Part shown: piece by piece, positions 1-12,195 of the stretch
Position numbering within the stretch: the first letter of the stretch is position 1
Layout of the letters: each line of letters starts with the position of its first letter
Assembly (NCBI RefSeq): GCF_001411555.2
Contig: NC_049907.1
Span: 33,501,866 to 33,565,865, forward strand
Origin: Juglans regia
Lineage: Eukaryota; Streptophyta; Magnoliopsida; Fagales; Juglandaceae
Reading direction: 5' to 3'
Length of the DNA: 64,000 nt
The notes under the pieces: generated by a model
Seen by the model: only the letters and a program-made list of their open reading frames with translations
What the model was told of the DNA's origin: nothing
Database searches by the model: none
Translations under genes and position numbers: made by a program

Positions 1-1050
1 GCCTAAATTTTAGGACTCAGCTTGGCAGCCATGTACACACTTCAGGAATTTGAATTTGGAAATCCTTATTAGATACAACTTTGTAGCCCTTTAAGATATC
101 TTTTCAATGCATCAAGAATTACATCAATCCGATATTAGAGCGGAAAGTTATGATTAAAATACTAAAGTGTGTCCATGCTATCTGCTAGCACATTTTGGTC
201 TCTGATCCGAATTACTCTCAAACCCCATCATTATCCTTAGTTGAAGAATCCTACACTCATTGAAAATTCTTAAGTTGTTCCAACATCTTGCCCACTTGAA
301 AGTTCTTTGAATTCGAATTGGTTTGGACTTGCTCTTTTATAAATTCTGAAATTAAATATAAAAATATGTTCAGGAGTATCCCAAAGTAAATAGAAACTCA
401 ATTCAAGAATACATATTAATTCCAATGATTTCTATTAACATTTTAGTATTTTAGTCCAATAATAAAGTATTTAGACTAAAGTTTAAAGTTAAGAAGTGAT
501 AAAATATAAGAAATTATGCAAGTCATCAGTTATATTTACCAATGCATTGAGAATGAATCTATAGACAATGTAGTTTTAACTTGAGTTGTACTATGGTTAT
601 CGGCAAGTACTCACAGCGCATATGAGAAACTGTGACGTTACTACATATTATGATGTTAATTATGAATTGCTAATAATGATGAAAGTTTATGAGCTCTGGA
701 GTCGACTGACTGAGGAGGAGTCAGACATTGAGGAAAGATTGGATTTAATCCTGATGTTATAGGCCAAGTCCTTCATGCTTTAGAACGCATGAAGCGGATG
801 ATTTGACTTTAGATTATGCTACATTGGTATTTTGAACTTGATGATTACTAATAAAATTGAAAATTTTTTCAGTTATCCTGGCATAAGTATACTTTCACAT
901 TTATTTCCGCTATGATTATTACATACTACTATTGGCATACTAGAATGCATTGCATATTAACTGTTATGTACGGGGATATGTAACCTTGTGTTGCATGTCC
1001 CAACACTCTAAGTCTCCGTTCCATCCCAAGCAGAGGGTAGGGGCGTCACA
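1..1050 (+). mobile_element. 3' part of a long LTR, start outside window
   Basis: The block ends in GGGGCGTCACA at 1050. Its last 100 bases match the ends of the LTRs at 6733 and 45660: a run GCATTGCAT, then TGTACG, a hairpin, and GGGCGTCACA. It is non-coding. A decayed LINE begins immediately after it, so it is probably an LTR inserted into that LINE. The 5' end and left target duplication lie outside the window, so solo or full-length status cannot be decided. Confidence 0.7.
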
Positions 1051-3518
1051 ACCTCCCAATAGAATTTATAGAACAACCTGTGAAGCAATTTGGTCCTGGG
1101 GCCTTGGAAGATGGAATGCTTTATATGGCTTTTTTGATTTCATCATGATCTGGGATTGTTGTGAGGAATGAGTTGTCTTTTGAGATGACTTTTTTGGGAA
1201 AGAGTTGGTCCAAACTGTCGGGAATGTGAGGGTTGGAGGAGGTGTATATGGTTTTGAAATGGTCTATGAATGAGTTTTGGATTGTGGTGGGATCAGTGAA
1301 CCATACTCCTTGCTCGATTTTGAGAGTATCGATGGAATTAGTCCTTCTTTTGATTGTTGTGGATAGGTGAAAGAAGTTTGTGTTTAGATTAGTGTTGGTA
1401 AGCCAAGTTGGTCTTGATTTTTGTTTCCAGAGTAGCTCTTCTCTCTTCAAAAGTTCATTGAGGTTTTCTTGGAGCTGATTTTCCAGGTGTATCAAAAATG
1501 CCAGAGGTTGATGATTGGATTTCTGTTAGAGGTTGATGATTGGATTACCTACTCGCCCAAATATTTGATGCTTGATTGGATATTACCAAAGCATTGTATG
1601 TTCTAGTTTTTTAGGTAATCTTTTATGGTTCTTAGTTTCTTGCACAGAACAAACGGTGGGGGGAGGGACGGGGGATCCTGAAATATGTTTAAGCCAAGCT
1701 CTTTTGATCACTTCTACCTAGAAGGTTCTCTTGTCCAAAACTCTTCAAATTTGAAGGGTTTTTTTAGGTTTTGGTGACCTATGGTTGTTAAAAGGATGGG
1801 GGAGTGATCTTAGGATGTCATTAGGAGGTTTGTCAAATGAGCATCATGAAATAGGATCCTCAAATCATTATTAGCAATGTCTCTATCTAGTCTTTCTCAG
1901 ATGTTAGCCAGTAAACTTCTCCTACTAGACCAGGTGAATATAGGACTAGATGCTCCTAAATCAACTAATCCATGTTGATCCATGAAAGATGTGTCTAGTT
2001 TGGTTTTGAAGGGCTGGAAAAGGGATGGCCACCTATTTTCTCTAATTGGTTAATAATGTTGTTGAAGTCTCCTATTCCTAACTAAGGACCCGAGAAAGAG
2101 TTGGTGATGCTAGAGAGCATTTGCCAGAAGTCATGTTGTTTCTTAGTTTGTGTTGGGCAATAGACAAAACTAAGCAACCAAGATTGGTGACCTGGTTCTG
2201 AATACACGAAAAAAGTTATATTATTATCAGAAATATTTACAAGTTCAACATTCAAACCCTACTTCCACATGAATAGCAGGCCTCCCCATTTACCACTAGG
2301 GGGAATATGCACATAAAAAGGAAAACCTAGCCTATTTACAATATCCATAGTATTAAAATCATTCAAAAGTGTCTCAGTTAGGAAGACCCCACCAGGATGA
2401 TGTATCCTGATGTTTGCCCTAAGACTGCAAAGTGCACAGGGTCAGGCAATTCCCTTGCAGCTCCAAGCAAGAAGCCTCATTTCTCGGGGGTGGCAGTTTT
2501 GGGTCTGCCACTGCACCGTCTAGGGTTGTTGGGAAAAATTTGATTATGGGAATTGGGGTGTTGCCATCAGCGTGTGAGGTACTCCGTTTCGGGTAGGGGT
2601 TGTATCTAGATTTTTTTAGAGAGAGTCTTGATTTGTTTCCTGGCTTGCTTTTTTGGGAAGACATGAATGCCGAGAGAGTGATGTTGTCTCCTGATGATTC
2701 TGTCGTACCTCGAGTTTGAGGGTTGAAAGCCCCATGGTGAAACTTTGACTTGTCGCTTGGGTTGATGAGTTAAGCCAGCGAATTGCACTGAATAGGGCCC
2801 TCTCCAATTGAGTTTAGAAAGTTTCATTTGCAGGAGTTGAGGCAAAAAGTGTGTTCATTAAGGTTGTGGTGAGGGGGAGGACGAAAAGTTGTAGTTCAGT
2901 GGGGTTTGGTGAAGGTGGGGTTCAAAGGGTGGGGATTCGATGGGGTCAATAGTTGTTAACAAGTTTAACTTTGGACAAGGCAGTGGAATGGTTTGGGTTC
3001 GTGTTTGTTTGGTTGGGGCTTAAGCTCTGGTTTAGGTATTGAGGGCCGATTCTATTGGGCTTAGAGATAGTATTTCTTTCCAAGATGGGCTGACCAATAC
3101 TGAGATTTTGTGGTTTGGGTAGGAGTAGTCAAATGGGTCTATAATTTTATCAAAGTGAGAGATAAGGGATTTGAATATTGAAGGCCCAGTGTAGGAGGGG
3201 GGTTGGTTCGTGGGCAAGTACGTGGAAGGGGAGCGGGGGTTTTAGGTAAGTGGGTACTGAGGGTTGGCATAAATTGGGATTCAGAGATTTGGGTCTAGTT
3301 TTTTGTTTGGGGCCTGAGGATTATCTCTTGCAGATTTTGTTGGTCCAAGTGTGTGGCTATTTGTGAGTTAAAGGATTTGGTGGGGGATAGGTTACTATTT
3401 TGTTGAGGTAAGTGACTGGGAAAGTTAGATGAGAGATCCGTTGTGGGCTCGAGTGGATGGTTTTGGCTTTGTCAAGGGGAACAAATTGGTGAGCAACTAA
3501 TGGGGGTAATTGGGGTAA
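1051..3518 (-). pseudogene. LINE (non-LTR retrotransposon) remnant: RT start, endonuclease, ORF1 tail
   Basis: Read on the minus strand. At 1495-1121 a frame carries the region just before the reverse transcriptase of plant LINEs (LLWKQKSRPTWL, then FFHLSTTIKRRTNSI). It runs, through a stop, into PSSKAPGP near 1090, the start of the RT domain. Around 2400-2230 there is endonuclease-like sequence (GKWGGLLFMW type). From about 3300 to 2420 are frames resembling the ORF1 tail and linker. Stops and frameshifts interrupt it throughout. It is cut at 1050 by an LTR and at 3518 by a second LTR; the ORF1 part resumes at 6739. RNase H and the 3' end are outside the window. Confidence 0.75.
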
Positions 3519-6500
3519 TGTGAGAACCCAGACTTTGCCAAGTCCCCGTTCCTATTTTTATTTGGAGAGTTATTTCAGTCCTTAGAAGATTCTAAGTGTT
3601 AGAGGAAAAGCCTTAGAGTATATTGTATTTTTGGATCCTAAGAGTTCTAAAAATAGGAATTCCATAAGAGATAGGTGAGGGAAAGAGCCCAACAAGGCCC
3701 ATGTAGACTTCGGCCAACAAGGTTAGCATTAAGTCCAAAATGATTTCTAAAGGGAGATATAGGTGCCACATGGCCCAAGAATGGCTATTTAGTTTTTTCT
3801 AGATAGAAACTTAAGGAAGAGGCAAGGAGTGATGCTTGTCCAACATGCAGGAGGTTCTAGAAGATGTGAGTGGAGGATGATGTCACCAAATTAGGGCTTA
3901 CACGCCCACATACAAGGCCCATTTCGGTGAGTAACACTTGGCAAGAATGCAAAAAGGACTTTGGGAGTTCCAAGAGGATCTTGCTTGGGAAGAGAAAAGG
4001 GCATGTTCTAGAAGAAACTTTTTGGAGGAGCAAGAGAGAGAGGGCGACGGCAACCACGTGGGGGGAGACTCACAGTCATCTTGGGAAGACAAAAGTCACT
4101 AGAAGTGACCTAGGGTTTCAGCTAGAGCAAGACACACCTTTTTGCCATGTGGCAACCATGCACACTAGTAGGATTTCAAGAAAGATTAGGGTTTTTGTTT
4201 TTACCTTTGAGCCACCAAGTGCAATGTATCTAGACAAGGGGAGAAGGGCAAAATTGGAAGGTGAGGAAAGAGAGGGTTGAGGGCTACATGCCACCCACAC
4301 AAGGCAACCTTTGGATTTTCCATGCAATCCTCCCATCAAGGGGGAAAAGGGAATAGTCTTTTTGCCAAATGGCATCCATGCAAAAGCTCTTAGATTTTCT
4401 AGAAGGAAAGCTCTCTATAAAAGGGCATAGCTGAGAGTTGGAGGCCTTTTTGCTCAAGTTTTCAACTATCCTTCTAAGGAATTTTCGGCACTCACCATTT
4501 CTCTCCAAGTTCTTACACTTTCTCACCAACCAAACACCACTATTTCGAGAATCACAAGGACTTCTCCTACACCATTCGAGAGGGAGGAACACATGAGGAG
4601 GTAAAAACCATTTCTTATTTTCTCACACACACACACACGGCCAAGAGGGAAAAACCACACTAAGTTTCGGATTTAAGGTTTTTCTCACATGTGTACACAC
4701 TCTCACTTTAAAAACTAGGATTTTTCTTCAAGAAGAGGAAGGACCCGAACAATGTCTTTTATTTCAAACTCTTGAACACCAAGTCTAAAGGGATTGAAGG
4801 TCACGGCCACCATTTAGAATAAGGTTAAGGTTTCTTAAACCCAAGAGTTTCGGACTCTAAGGTTTCTTAACCCTAGATGCCCATACACTACCACTCTTAT
4901 TTTGAGATTAGGATTTCTCTAGTTGTTTTCTAATATGTCTTGCATGTATTTTTTAGATTTTGCTAAGTTTATACTTCGGATTTTTGTTAAGTAAACTTCC
5001 AACTTACTTTGGATGGCACTTGTATATATTTTGTGAACTTTGTTTGTTTTTCATTGATCAAAACTTGTTATATTGTGGTATGTATATTTGGTCTTGATAT
5101 GAATATGAGATGCCATATTTTTATGATGGTTTGATCAAGTGTATTTCAAAAATGCCATGATTAGGGTTTCAGTTTTGACATGTAAATATGTCGTTCATGT
5201 TTGTTTTCATCAATGGACGTGTAAAAGCAAGAGAATATGTGTTGTGATGATGTAAATTCATGACTGGAGGACTTGGATGTTTTAGCCAAGGCCATAATAA
5301 GGGGATCCAAATCTGTTTTGGGTTTGGTTGAGTGTGATTCAAGTATGTTTACATGTATTCATCATATGATTGCATGTTCTAATGTTTTCAAGCCATATTG
5401 TGAGATGTACATTGTGAATTGGGTCATAATGTTTCGACTTGTTGATATTATGATGTAGTCGCCTCAATCAAGTGGATCGTTGGTTGATGCAGTAACTAGA
5501 GGGGAACACACGGTGCTTAGGAGAGCCATGAGGTATCCATTCATATGAATCATGAAATGATTAAGGCATTTGAGTTCCATATTATGTTTTGTTATGTTAT
5601 GATATGCAATAATATGTTATGGCATGCCATGATATGTTATGATATGGCATGATGTGTACAATGTGATATGATCACAATATGAAAATGTTACGAAATGATA
5701 AGAATGGCATGATATGAGAAGTACGGCATGATATGACAAGAACAAGAACCCGAGCTCAAATGATATGACCAAGTGCTAAGAAGTCTAAAAGATGAAAATA
5801 TGTTTTATGAAAAGTCTATGTTGCATATGTCAAAGTGTTTATGTCAAGTTCATGTCCATGCATTCATTTATTCATTTATGGATTGCTATTATTAATGGTT
5901 TACTTGTATATGCCTGTGATAATCTGTTGTATGTTGACTGTTTACTTGCTGAGATTTCTTGAAATCTCACTGTGATAGTTTTCACTATCATTCCACACCC
6001 AGAATGGTAGAAGTTATGATAGGTGTTCTAGACCCTATAGAATCATGAACTTAGACGGCTCCATGATAGAGAACGAGTATATCGTGGAGGCTCGTCATAA
6101 CTTTACAGTAGATGTTTTGAAGTACAAGGCCTCGCTTATGAGAGAAATATTAGTTAGCATTAGTGATACCGAGATTGATGCTACTATCACCCGTCTATCG
6201 AAGAATTTAAAATTTTGATGGAACATGGACCGGTTGTCAAATTTTCTCAAGAGGGCCTTTGAATTTGCGGCTGACGCAAAGGAAATAGCAAAGGATTTAG
6301 GTCTATTGACACCTGAGCCTCCGAAGTCACAAGGGGTCTATTGGTGTTTGACTTCGAATGAGGCCATGGTGATGATGAAAGCAGGAACCTAAGACCTTTC
6401 AAAAGATAAGACAATGACTTAGTATTTTGTGAAATAGTAGTATTTTGATGGTCCCTGTGTTTTGGGAAATGGTTTTGAAAACAATTATCTATTTTGAAGA

Positions 6501-6733
6501 AAGTACAATTAAGCAAGTTTCAAACTTTTGAGATTTTACATTCGGTACTGTGTTTATTTATTTCCACCATCCTTAAGTAGTTAAAAGAATTATCTACTGC
6601 GAATTACTGCATACTGCTAGATTATAAGTGCATTGCATCTTAACTGTCATGTACGAAGGATATGTAGCCTTGAGTTACATATCCCGATGCTTCAGTCACC
6701 ATCCAATCCCAAGCAGGGGCTGGGGGCGTCACA
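3519..6733 (+). mobile_element. Solo long LTR (about 3.2 kb) inserted in the LINE
   Basis: Starts TGTGAGAACCC and ends GGGGGCGTCACA, giving inverted TGTGA/TCACA termini. It is flanked by an exact 5-bp target duplication GGTAA (3514-3518 and 6734-6738). LINE sequence lies on both sides. No gag-pol homology is visible, so it reads as a solo LTR left by recombination between two LTRs. The middle has a stretch dense in ATGATATG-like words (about 5580-5740). Open frames inside it (for example at 3870-4280) match no family I recognise. LTRs this long are typical of Tekay/Del-type chromoviruses; lineage is inference. Confidence 0.88.
6658..6684 (+). other. Hairpin near the 3' end of the long LTR
   Basis: GGATATGTA and TACATATCC form a perfect 9-bp stem around a 9-nt loop, about 50 bp before the LTR end. 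The related LTRs have the equivalent stem at 973-983/991-1001 and 45583-45593/45601-45611 with different bases but mostly preserved pairing. Confidence 0.6.
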
Positions 6734-6738
6734 GGTAA

Positions 6739-7540
6739 TTCATTTGGTTGCATAGGGACATGTCGTGACAAACTTGTTCTGGTGGTGGTTTCATGCATGC
6801 ATGGTGGTTCTAAGAAAGGGTATACAGTGTTGCCAAGTTGCACTCTTTCTTTCCTTCCCTTTGTTGGTGTGAGAATCTTGAGGAGGTGGGAAGTTATCAG
6901 AAATAGGAGAAAGCCTTTGGTTAATATTTTCTGGTCTTTGGTGGGGTAGGTTCTCGGCTCTCATCCAAGGTTCGAAGTTTGGGATGTCTGGGGTTCCTAA
7001 GGAGTGTGTACACTGGAGTTGGATTCTGATTCTCAAGAATTTTTTTTGTGCCACTCCAAAGTATGATGAATAGTCCACACAGAATGTATAGCCTATTTCT
7101 AGAATGGATCCTAGCCTTATACTGATTACTGTGGCATTATCAGAGTTCATCAATTCCAGGGACAGTGTGGATTTGAACCAGGAGATGGTATGGTCTAGGT
7201 CCTTTTCAGAAAGAGACTGACCCGGGAGCCAATGTTGCAAGGTCATGTGGAAGCCTCGGAAATTCCATGGGCTGTTGGAAATGATCTTTTCTTTGTCATT
7301 TGCTAATGGGAATGTGAAGAGGAATGTGTTCCTTTCCAGATCTTCTATGGTCATTCCAATGAAAAAGTTCCAGATGGCTTTAATGGTGGTGTAAAATGTA
7401 AATATGTTTAATGGATGATTGGAGGTGAGGCGACCTACCAGGGTGTGGTTCGCTATTTTGGTGGCTGCTTCAATTGCTAGATTGAGCTGCAGATCGTTCC
7501 ATGTGTGGAAGTGGAAGAATATCCGAAGGTACAATCATAA
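6739..7540 (-). pseudogene. LINE ORF1 (DUF4283-type) remnant
   Basis: The minus-strand frame 7534-6791 (about 247 codons) has the hallmarks of the plant LINE/retroelement DUF4283 domain: TIKAIWNFF, LERNTFLFTF, WNFRGFHMTLQHW, then a lysine-rich tail. It is the 5' part of the same LINE as 1051-3518, separated from it by the solo LTR. The protein is thought to bind element RNA. A start near 7534 is possible, but the frame is part of a decayed copy and no host function is suggested. Confidence 0.75.
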
Positions 7541-7705
7541 AAGCAGAGGTTGTATTGAATATAAATGACATTGTGAGCACAATGTGGTAGAAAACGGATT
7601 TGACAAAGGTATGCGGATTTGGCAAAAGATAGCTTCTAAAATACACCTTGTGGCCCTTTAAAAGCAGTTCAAGACATGGAACTTGCGTTAGAATTAGATT
7701 AAGCC

Positions 7706-7909
7706 CATTTGGATTGAGAAGTGAACTCAACTCATCTCATCTTATATTTATAATTTTCTCAAATTCCAACACAAATATAATAAACAATTCAGTTTTTCAA
7801 ATTTCAAAATAATAATAATATTAAAAGATAATATTCTAACAATATTTTATTCAACTTTCAACTTTAATTTCAACTCGCCTCATCTCAACTCACTATCCAA
7901 AAGGCACCT
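7706..7909. repeat. MITE, GAGTTGAG-rich family, copy 1
   Basis: Starts near CCCATTTGGATTGAGAAGTG and ends CACTATCCAAAAGG, so the ends are inverted (TTTGGAT / ATCCAAA). The interior has ACTCATCTCATCTT and an AATAATAATATTAAAA core. The same layout recurs at about 21660, 41165 and 53260. Non-coding, non-autonomous DNA element; superfamily not decided. Confidence 0.65.
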
Positions 7910-8413
7910 AATTACTTTTTTCAGGAAATTATTTTTCTTCTGTATTCTAATATGAACATTTCAATCCTTTGTCCAGGGAAAAAAATAAAATAAAAAAGGG
8001 CAACAAAAGAAACCCATAAAAAGTACATGTATACAAGTTTAGCATCTTGGATTATACAGCAACAGAGTTGTATATAATAAATTTTAATATGCAATGGAAA
8101 AAACCATGGATAAGTCAAATTTCCAGCACTCTCTACAACATTGATTTGCAACAAAACCAAATAATTACTCCCCCCACCTCCCACATGTCTCTAATATAAG
8201 ACCAATACTTTGTATTGTCATAATCAACACATTCTTCACATGATTCATTTTTTCAGGAAAAATGCATTGTTTGGGTCTAACATTTTATAAACCAATGAAC
8301 ACAACTTCAAACCAATGAAGCAATGCAAGCTTTTTATCAAAAGAAGCATTACATGGGCCATCTTCCTCACCACCATTCACTATTTTTCCAACATATGGAT
8401 TCTTTAAAATTTC
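7910..8413. other. No gene seen
   Basis: AT-rich intergenic sequence between a MITE and an LTR element. Short minus-strand open frames here have no recognisable motif. Confidence 0.5.
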
Positions 8414-8418
8414 ATGGT

Positions 8419-9047
8419 TGTAAAGGGATTTTCCCCACTTCACAAAGCCCATTGGGCCTCTGCTCAAGGACCACCAAGACCGCTTAGGGGGGCAAAGCAG
8501 CTACTAGGAAAATGAGTCGAGTAATTGATTATACAAGTTAACTTGACAGCCCACGACCGCAGTCAAAACCTAGAGACTTGCACAGAGCACAACGAGAAAT
8601 GCGAAAGGCCCTCGATCCATCGATATCAGACCATCTACAATTCACAAAGGATGAATGCAAGGCCAGGAAACCACACTGCATTAATGGCACCACTATCGAA
8701 CTACACACCACATTTATGGTGTCGTCGCTGAGCCACGCCGTATTAAAGGACCCTGACAGCAGATACAACAGAAGAGACATGAATTCTATTGAGACAAAGA
8801 CGATCTTCACCTCCCCCAACCTAGGGTATAAATAGCAAACTCTAGGTACGAGAAAGCTCTCTGATCCCTAAACTCTTTCACTTATTTACAAACTTCCAAG
8901 AACATTTACTAACTTTGGCATCGGAGACTCCCCGACCCCCAGGCCGTCCTCTCCTAGTTACTTTCTCTCCAATATTTTGTAGTCTCATTTTGAAAGACTT
9001 GAGTTGTCGGAGCCTGGCCCAAAAGTGTGCGAAACACAATGTTAACA
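8419..9047 (+). repeat. 5' LTR of the LARD-like element
   Basis: 629 bp, TGTAAAGGGA to GTTAACA. It shares long stretches with 11556-12195, such as CCTCGATCCATCGATATCAG. It lacks about 14 bp (CCCAATACTCGG region) present in the 3' copy. A TATA-like GGGTATAAATAGC at about 8823 suggests the internal promoter. Confidence 0.88.
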
Positions 9048-9567
9048 ATAGCGTCGTCTATGGGATCCTTTTTTGGGTCTTACGTGTACTTCGGGGGGAG
9101 CAACGAGATGGGATGAGCCAGAACAGACTGCCCGAACAACCTGCCTCTCGCGGGGAGCAAAGGGATGGAATGAGCCAAAGGCCATCTCATTCCTCCCGCT
9201 AAGGAGAGCGAGTTTAGCCCTAAGGCTACCGGAATACTTATCCCGACCCCTATAGCCAAAGGAGTGGACCAGCCACATTGTTGTCTGAATTACCTCTCTA
9301 GGAGAGAAAGAGGCAGTTTGGCAAGAGGCATTCTGACCTCTACCAAACGGAGAGCAGGCCGAGTCCATGGACATTTCGAATAATGAAGTGAAAGACGCGG
9401 ACATCATTGACACACACGTCAGCAACACAGGAAGCAATGGTGAGGCAAAAAACAACAAGCACTATACGACATTGACCGAAGAACCTAGGTTTACGACATT
9501 AACTTTTGAGACCAAAAGTAAAATAATGATAACATTCTTGTTTCCCGAGTAGGATGAATACAGAGCA

Positions 9568-9990
9568 CTAATGGAGAAAGATGGATAGAGCTCCAAACTA
9601 CCCAGACTACTTACCTCCTAGTGCACCAAGGAGGCAAGTCGAGCCCAAGGCCGTCTTGACTCCCCGTGGCAAAGAACGGGATCAGCCCCATGGCTACCCG
9701 AAGAATAAATCTACACTAATGGAAAAAGACAGATATAGCTCTAAACTGTCCGGACCAAGGAGGCAAGTCGAGCCCAAGGCCTTCTTGACTCCCAACAGTA
9801 GAGAGCAGGATCAGCCCTACGGCTACCCAAAGAACAAATCTACACTAGTGGACAAAGACAGATAGAACTCCAAACTTCCCAGACTACTTACCTTCTCGAG
9901 GATCAAGGAGACAAGCTGAGCCCAAGGTCGTCTTGACTCCCTGCGACAGAGAGCTGGATCAACTTCACGGCTATCCGAACAAATCTATGA
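9568..9990 (+). repeat. Tandem array, about 129-148 bp unit, three copies
   Basis: Units begin at 9568, 9716 and 9845. Each contains AAGGAG.CAAG..GAGCCCAAGG, CTTGACTCCC and GGCTA.CC.AA.AAATCTA. The first unit is longer because of an extra ACTACTTACCTCC segment. Not coding in any consistent frame. Confidence 0.8.
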
Positions 9991-10299
9991 TATAGGAAAA
10001 TGTGAAGAACGGCTGCCTCATCAAACAAGGTCACTAAGGTCCCGAGAGAGCCCCATGGCAAAGGCCGACAAAGGGATGCTAGCAGATAAACCGCTGGCTG
10101 GCAGGGTCGTCAGATATAGGCCAGGCACTGGTGGGGTGGACCACCAAAGCCATGTGTGGCGAATCCTCGCGGCCAGGCCCCCCAAGGTCAACCAACAAAA
10201 AAAAAACAAAAAGAGAGAGAGAGAGAACAGCAGAAAAGGGATGCACAAAGGATATAACTGGGTATAGTCAACAAAAGGTAATATCATTAATCATTGAAA

Positions 10300-10410
10300 G
10301 TTACAACATAAAGCCGCAGAGCTAGAGGAAACAAGTTATAACTTAAAGTCGCAGAGCTACAAGGAGCAAGTTACAACATAAAGTCACAGAGTTACAAGGA
10401 ACAAGTTACT
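10300..10410 (+). repeat. 35-bp tandem array, three copies
   Basis: GTTA(C/T)AAC.TAAAG starts at 10300, 10335 and 10370, with a partial fourth at 10405. The period is exactly 35 bp. It lies in the internal region of the LARD-like element. Confidence 0.82.
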
Positions 10411-10670
10411 ATGCAAGGCGACTTGTCACAATCGAGCACGATCAAACCATTTTCCATGAAAGTGGTAGACAGAGATCTCCATCATTACGACGTGTTGATA
10501 ACACCCGAGGGTACCTCTAAAAAATAAACAGGGATGTAATGAGGCAACTAATTGAGTCGTATAGTCACCGCAGTCGCCCATGAGCCGCCTTAAACCACCC
10601 GCCAACCTAGGTGAAGTATGGAAAACTATTGGAGGAGGTGAAGTCAACAAGAAGGAATGGCCTCAAAAGG

Positions 10671-10780
10671 GAGCTCAATAAGCAAAAGGGTGAGAACGAG
10701 GGGAGCTTAATAAGCAAAAGGGCGAGAACGAGGAGAGCACAATAAGCAAAAGGGCGACAACAAGAAGGGGGAGCACATGG
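10671..10780 (+). repeat. 32-bp tandem array, three copies
   Basis: GAGC..AATAAGCAAAAGGG starts at 10671, 10703 and 10735. A diverged unit starts GAGCACATGG at 10771. Confidence 0.82.
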
Positions 10781-11555
10781 ACAACAACAGCAAAGAAAAG
10801 GCAAGGAGATCTGCCCAGAAAAGGTCATGGAGGCTTGGGACAACAACAACATGGAAGAGCAAGAAAATCTACCCAGAATTTCCGCCCTCAGAAAACAGGG
10901 TCATTCCCCCCCAGGTCATCACCAAGACCGCTTGGAACTAGACCCTTCCTGAGAAGAGCACCCCGCTTCAGAGACTCCTGATGTGAAGGAAAATCCCCCA
11001 TATTCATGAACCTAAGGTCGCACTAGGGGTTCTAAAGAATGTGAGCACCACCAGAGGATCTAACCTGTCCAGAAGGCGTGAAGATTTCTTCGAAGCCATG
11101 AGAGATTGAAAGAAAAGTAAAGAAAGTTTGGGAGAAAACTGAAGGAAAACAAAGGAAAAAAGGACTCAAGTAGCAAGCAAGGAGCGTAGGAAACAGAGCA
11201 AAAGGCAGAATGAGTGTAATGAACTTTCACAAGGGAGGAAGGGTCCTTATATAGGCAGGGTTGATGTTTGAACTCCCGAGGCAACATAACTCCACATGTC
11301 CCCCAAAGCACCAAAATCCCTCGATCATCGTAACTTCTGTAGAGTGTATCTGCTGATACAATGTGCGAAATAAATGGCTACCTAACATGAAGTCATGATG
11401 CAAGAACCGAAAGGATGCTATTCAATGTGAAGTGTAACCGACACAATACTGCCATGTGAGTGGGAGGCCAACCGTTGCTTGGCTTACAGCAAAGAAGGTC
11501 GTGTAGTCTTGCAGATCAAAAGTTGAAGGAATAAAGGAAAAATTCCCCTTGGACC

Positions 11556-12195
11556 TGTAAGGGAATTTTTCCCACTTCATTAAGCCCATTGGGCCTCGAC
11601 CCAATACTCGGCTCAAGGGCCACTAGGACTGCGTAGGGGGCAAAGCATCTACCAAAATAATGAGTTGAGTAATCGATGAGACAGGTTAGCCTGACAGCCC
11701 ATAGCCACGATCAGAACCTAGAGACTTGCACAGAGCACAACGGGAAATGCGAAAGGCCCTCGATCCATCGATATCAGACCATCTACGACTCACAAGGGAT
11801 GAACACAAGGCCAGTAAATCACACCGCATTAATGACGCTACTACCGAGCTACACACCATATTTATGGTGTCGTCGTAGAGCCACGCCGCATTAAAGGACC
11901 CTGACAGCAGATACAACAGAGGAGGCACGAACTCTATTGAGACAAATACGATCTTTACCTCCCCTAACCTAGTGTACCAATAGCAAGCTCTAGGTACGAG
12001 AAAACTCTTTAATCTCTAGACTCTTTTACTTATTTACAACCTTCCAAGAATATTTACTAACTTTGGCATCGAAGACAACCTGGCCCCAAGGCTACCCTCT
12101 CCTAGTTACCTTCTCTCCTATCTTTTGCAAGCTCATTTCGGAAGACCTGAGTTGTCGGAACCTGGTTTAAAAGTGTGCGGAACACAACGTTAACA
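11556..12195 (+). repeat. 3' LTR of the LARD-like element
   Basis: 640 bp, TGTAAGGGAA to GTTAACA, directly repeated with 8419-9047. It is followed by the ATGGT duplication. The upstream A/G-rich stretch AAGGAATAAAGGAAAAA near 11527 may be the polypurine tract, but about 15 bases separate it from the LTR. Confidence 0.88.

Larger units (their letters stand above)
8419..12195 (+). mobile_element. Complete non-autonomous LTR retrotransposon (LARD-like)
   Basis: Two similar direct repeats (8419-9047 and 11556-12195) each start TGTAA(A)GGGA and end GTTAACA. They bracket about 2.5 kb of internal DNA. An exact 5-bp target duplication ATGGT lies at 8414-8418 and 12196-12200. The base after the 5' LTR begins a GCGTCGTCTATGGGA stretch, resembling the primer-binding region of many plant Gypsy elements (GCGCCGTCTGTGGGA type). 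No gag, protease, RT or integrase is visible in any frame, so it must depend on a partner element. Three tandem arrays lie in the interior. The two LTRs differ by many substitutions and a small indel, so insertion is not recent. Confidence 0.88.

Noticed and set aside
3870..4280. 136-codon plus-strand frame
   Set aside because: Lies wholly inside the solo LTR, has overlapping minus-strand frames and no motif.
10021..11314. Cysteine- and leucine-rich minus-strand frames
   Set aside because: Antisense of the purine-rich interior and tandem arrays of the LARD-like element.
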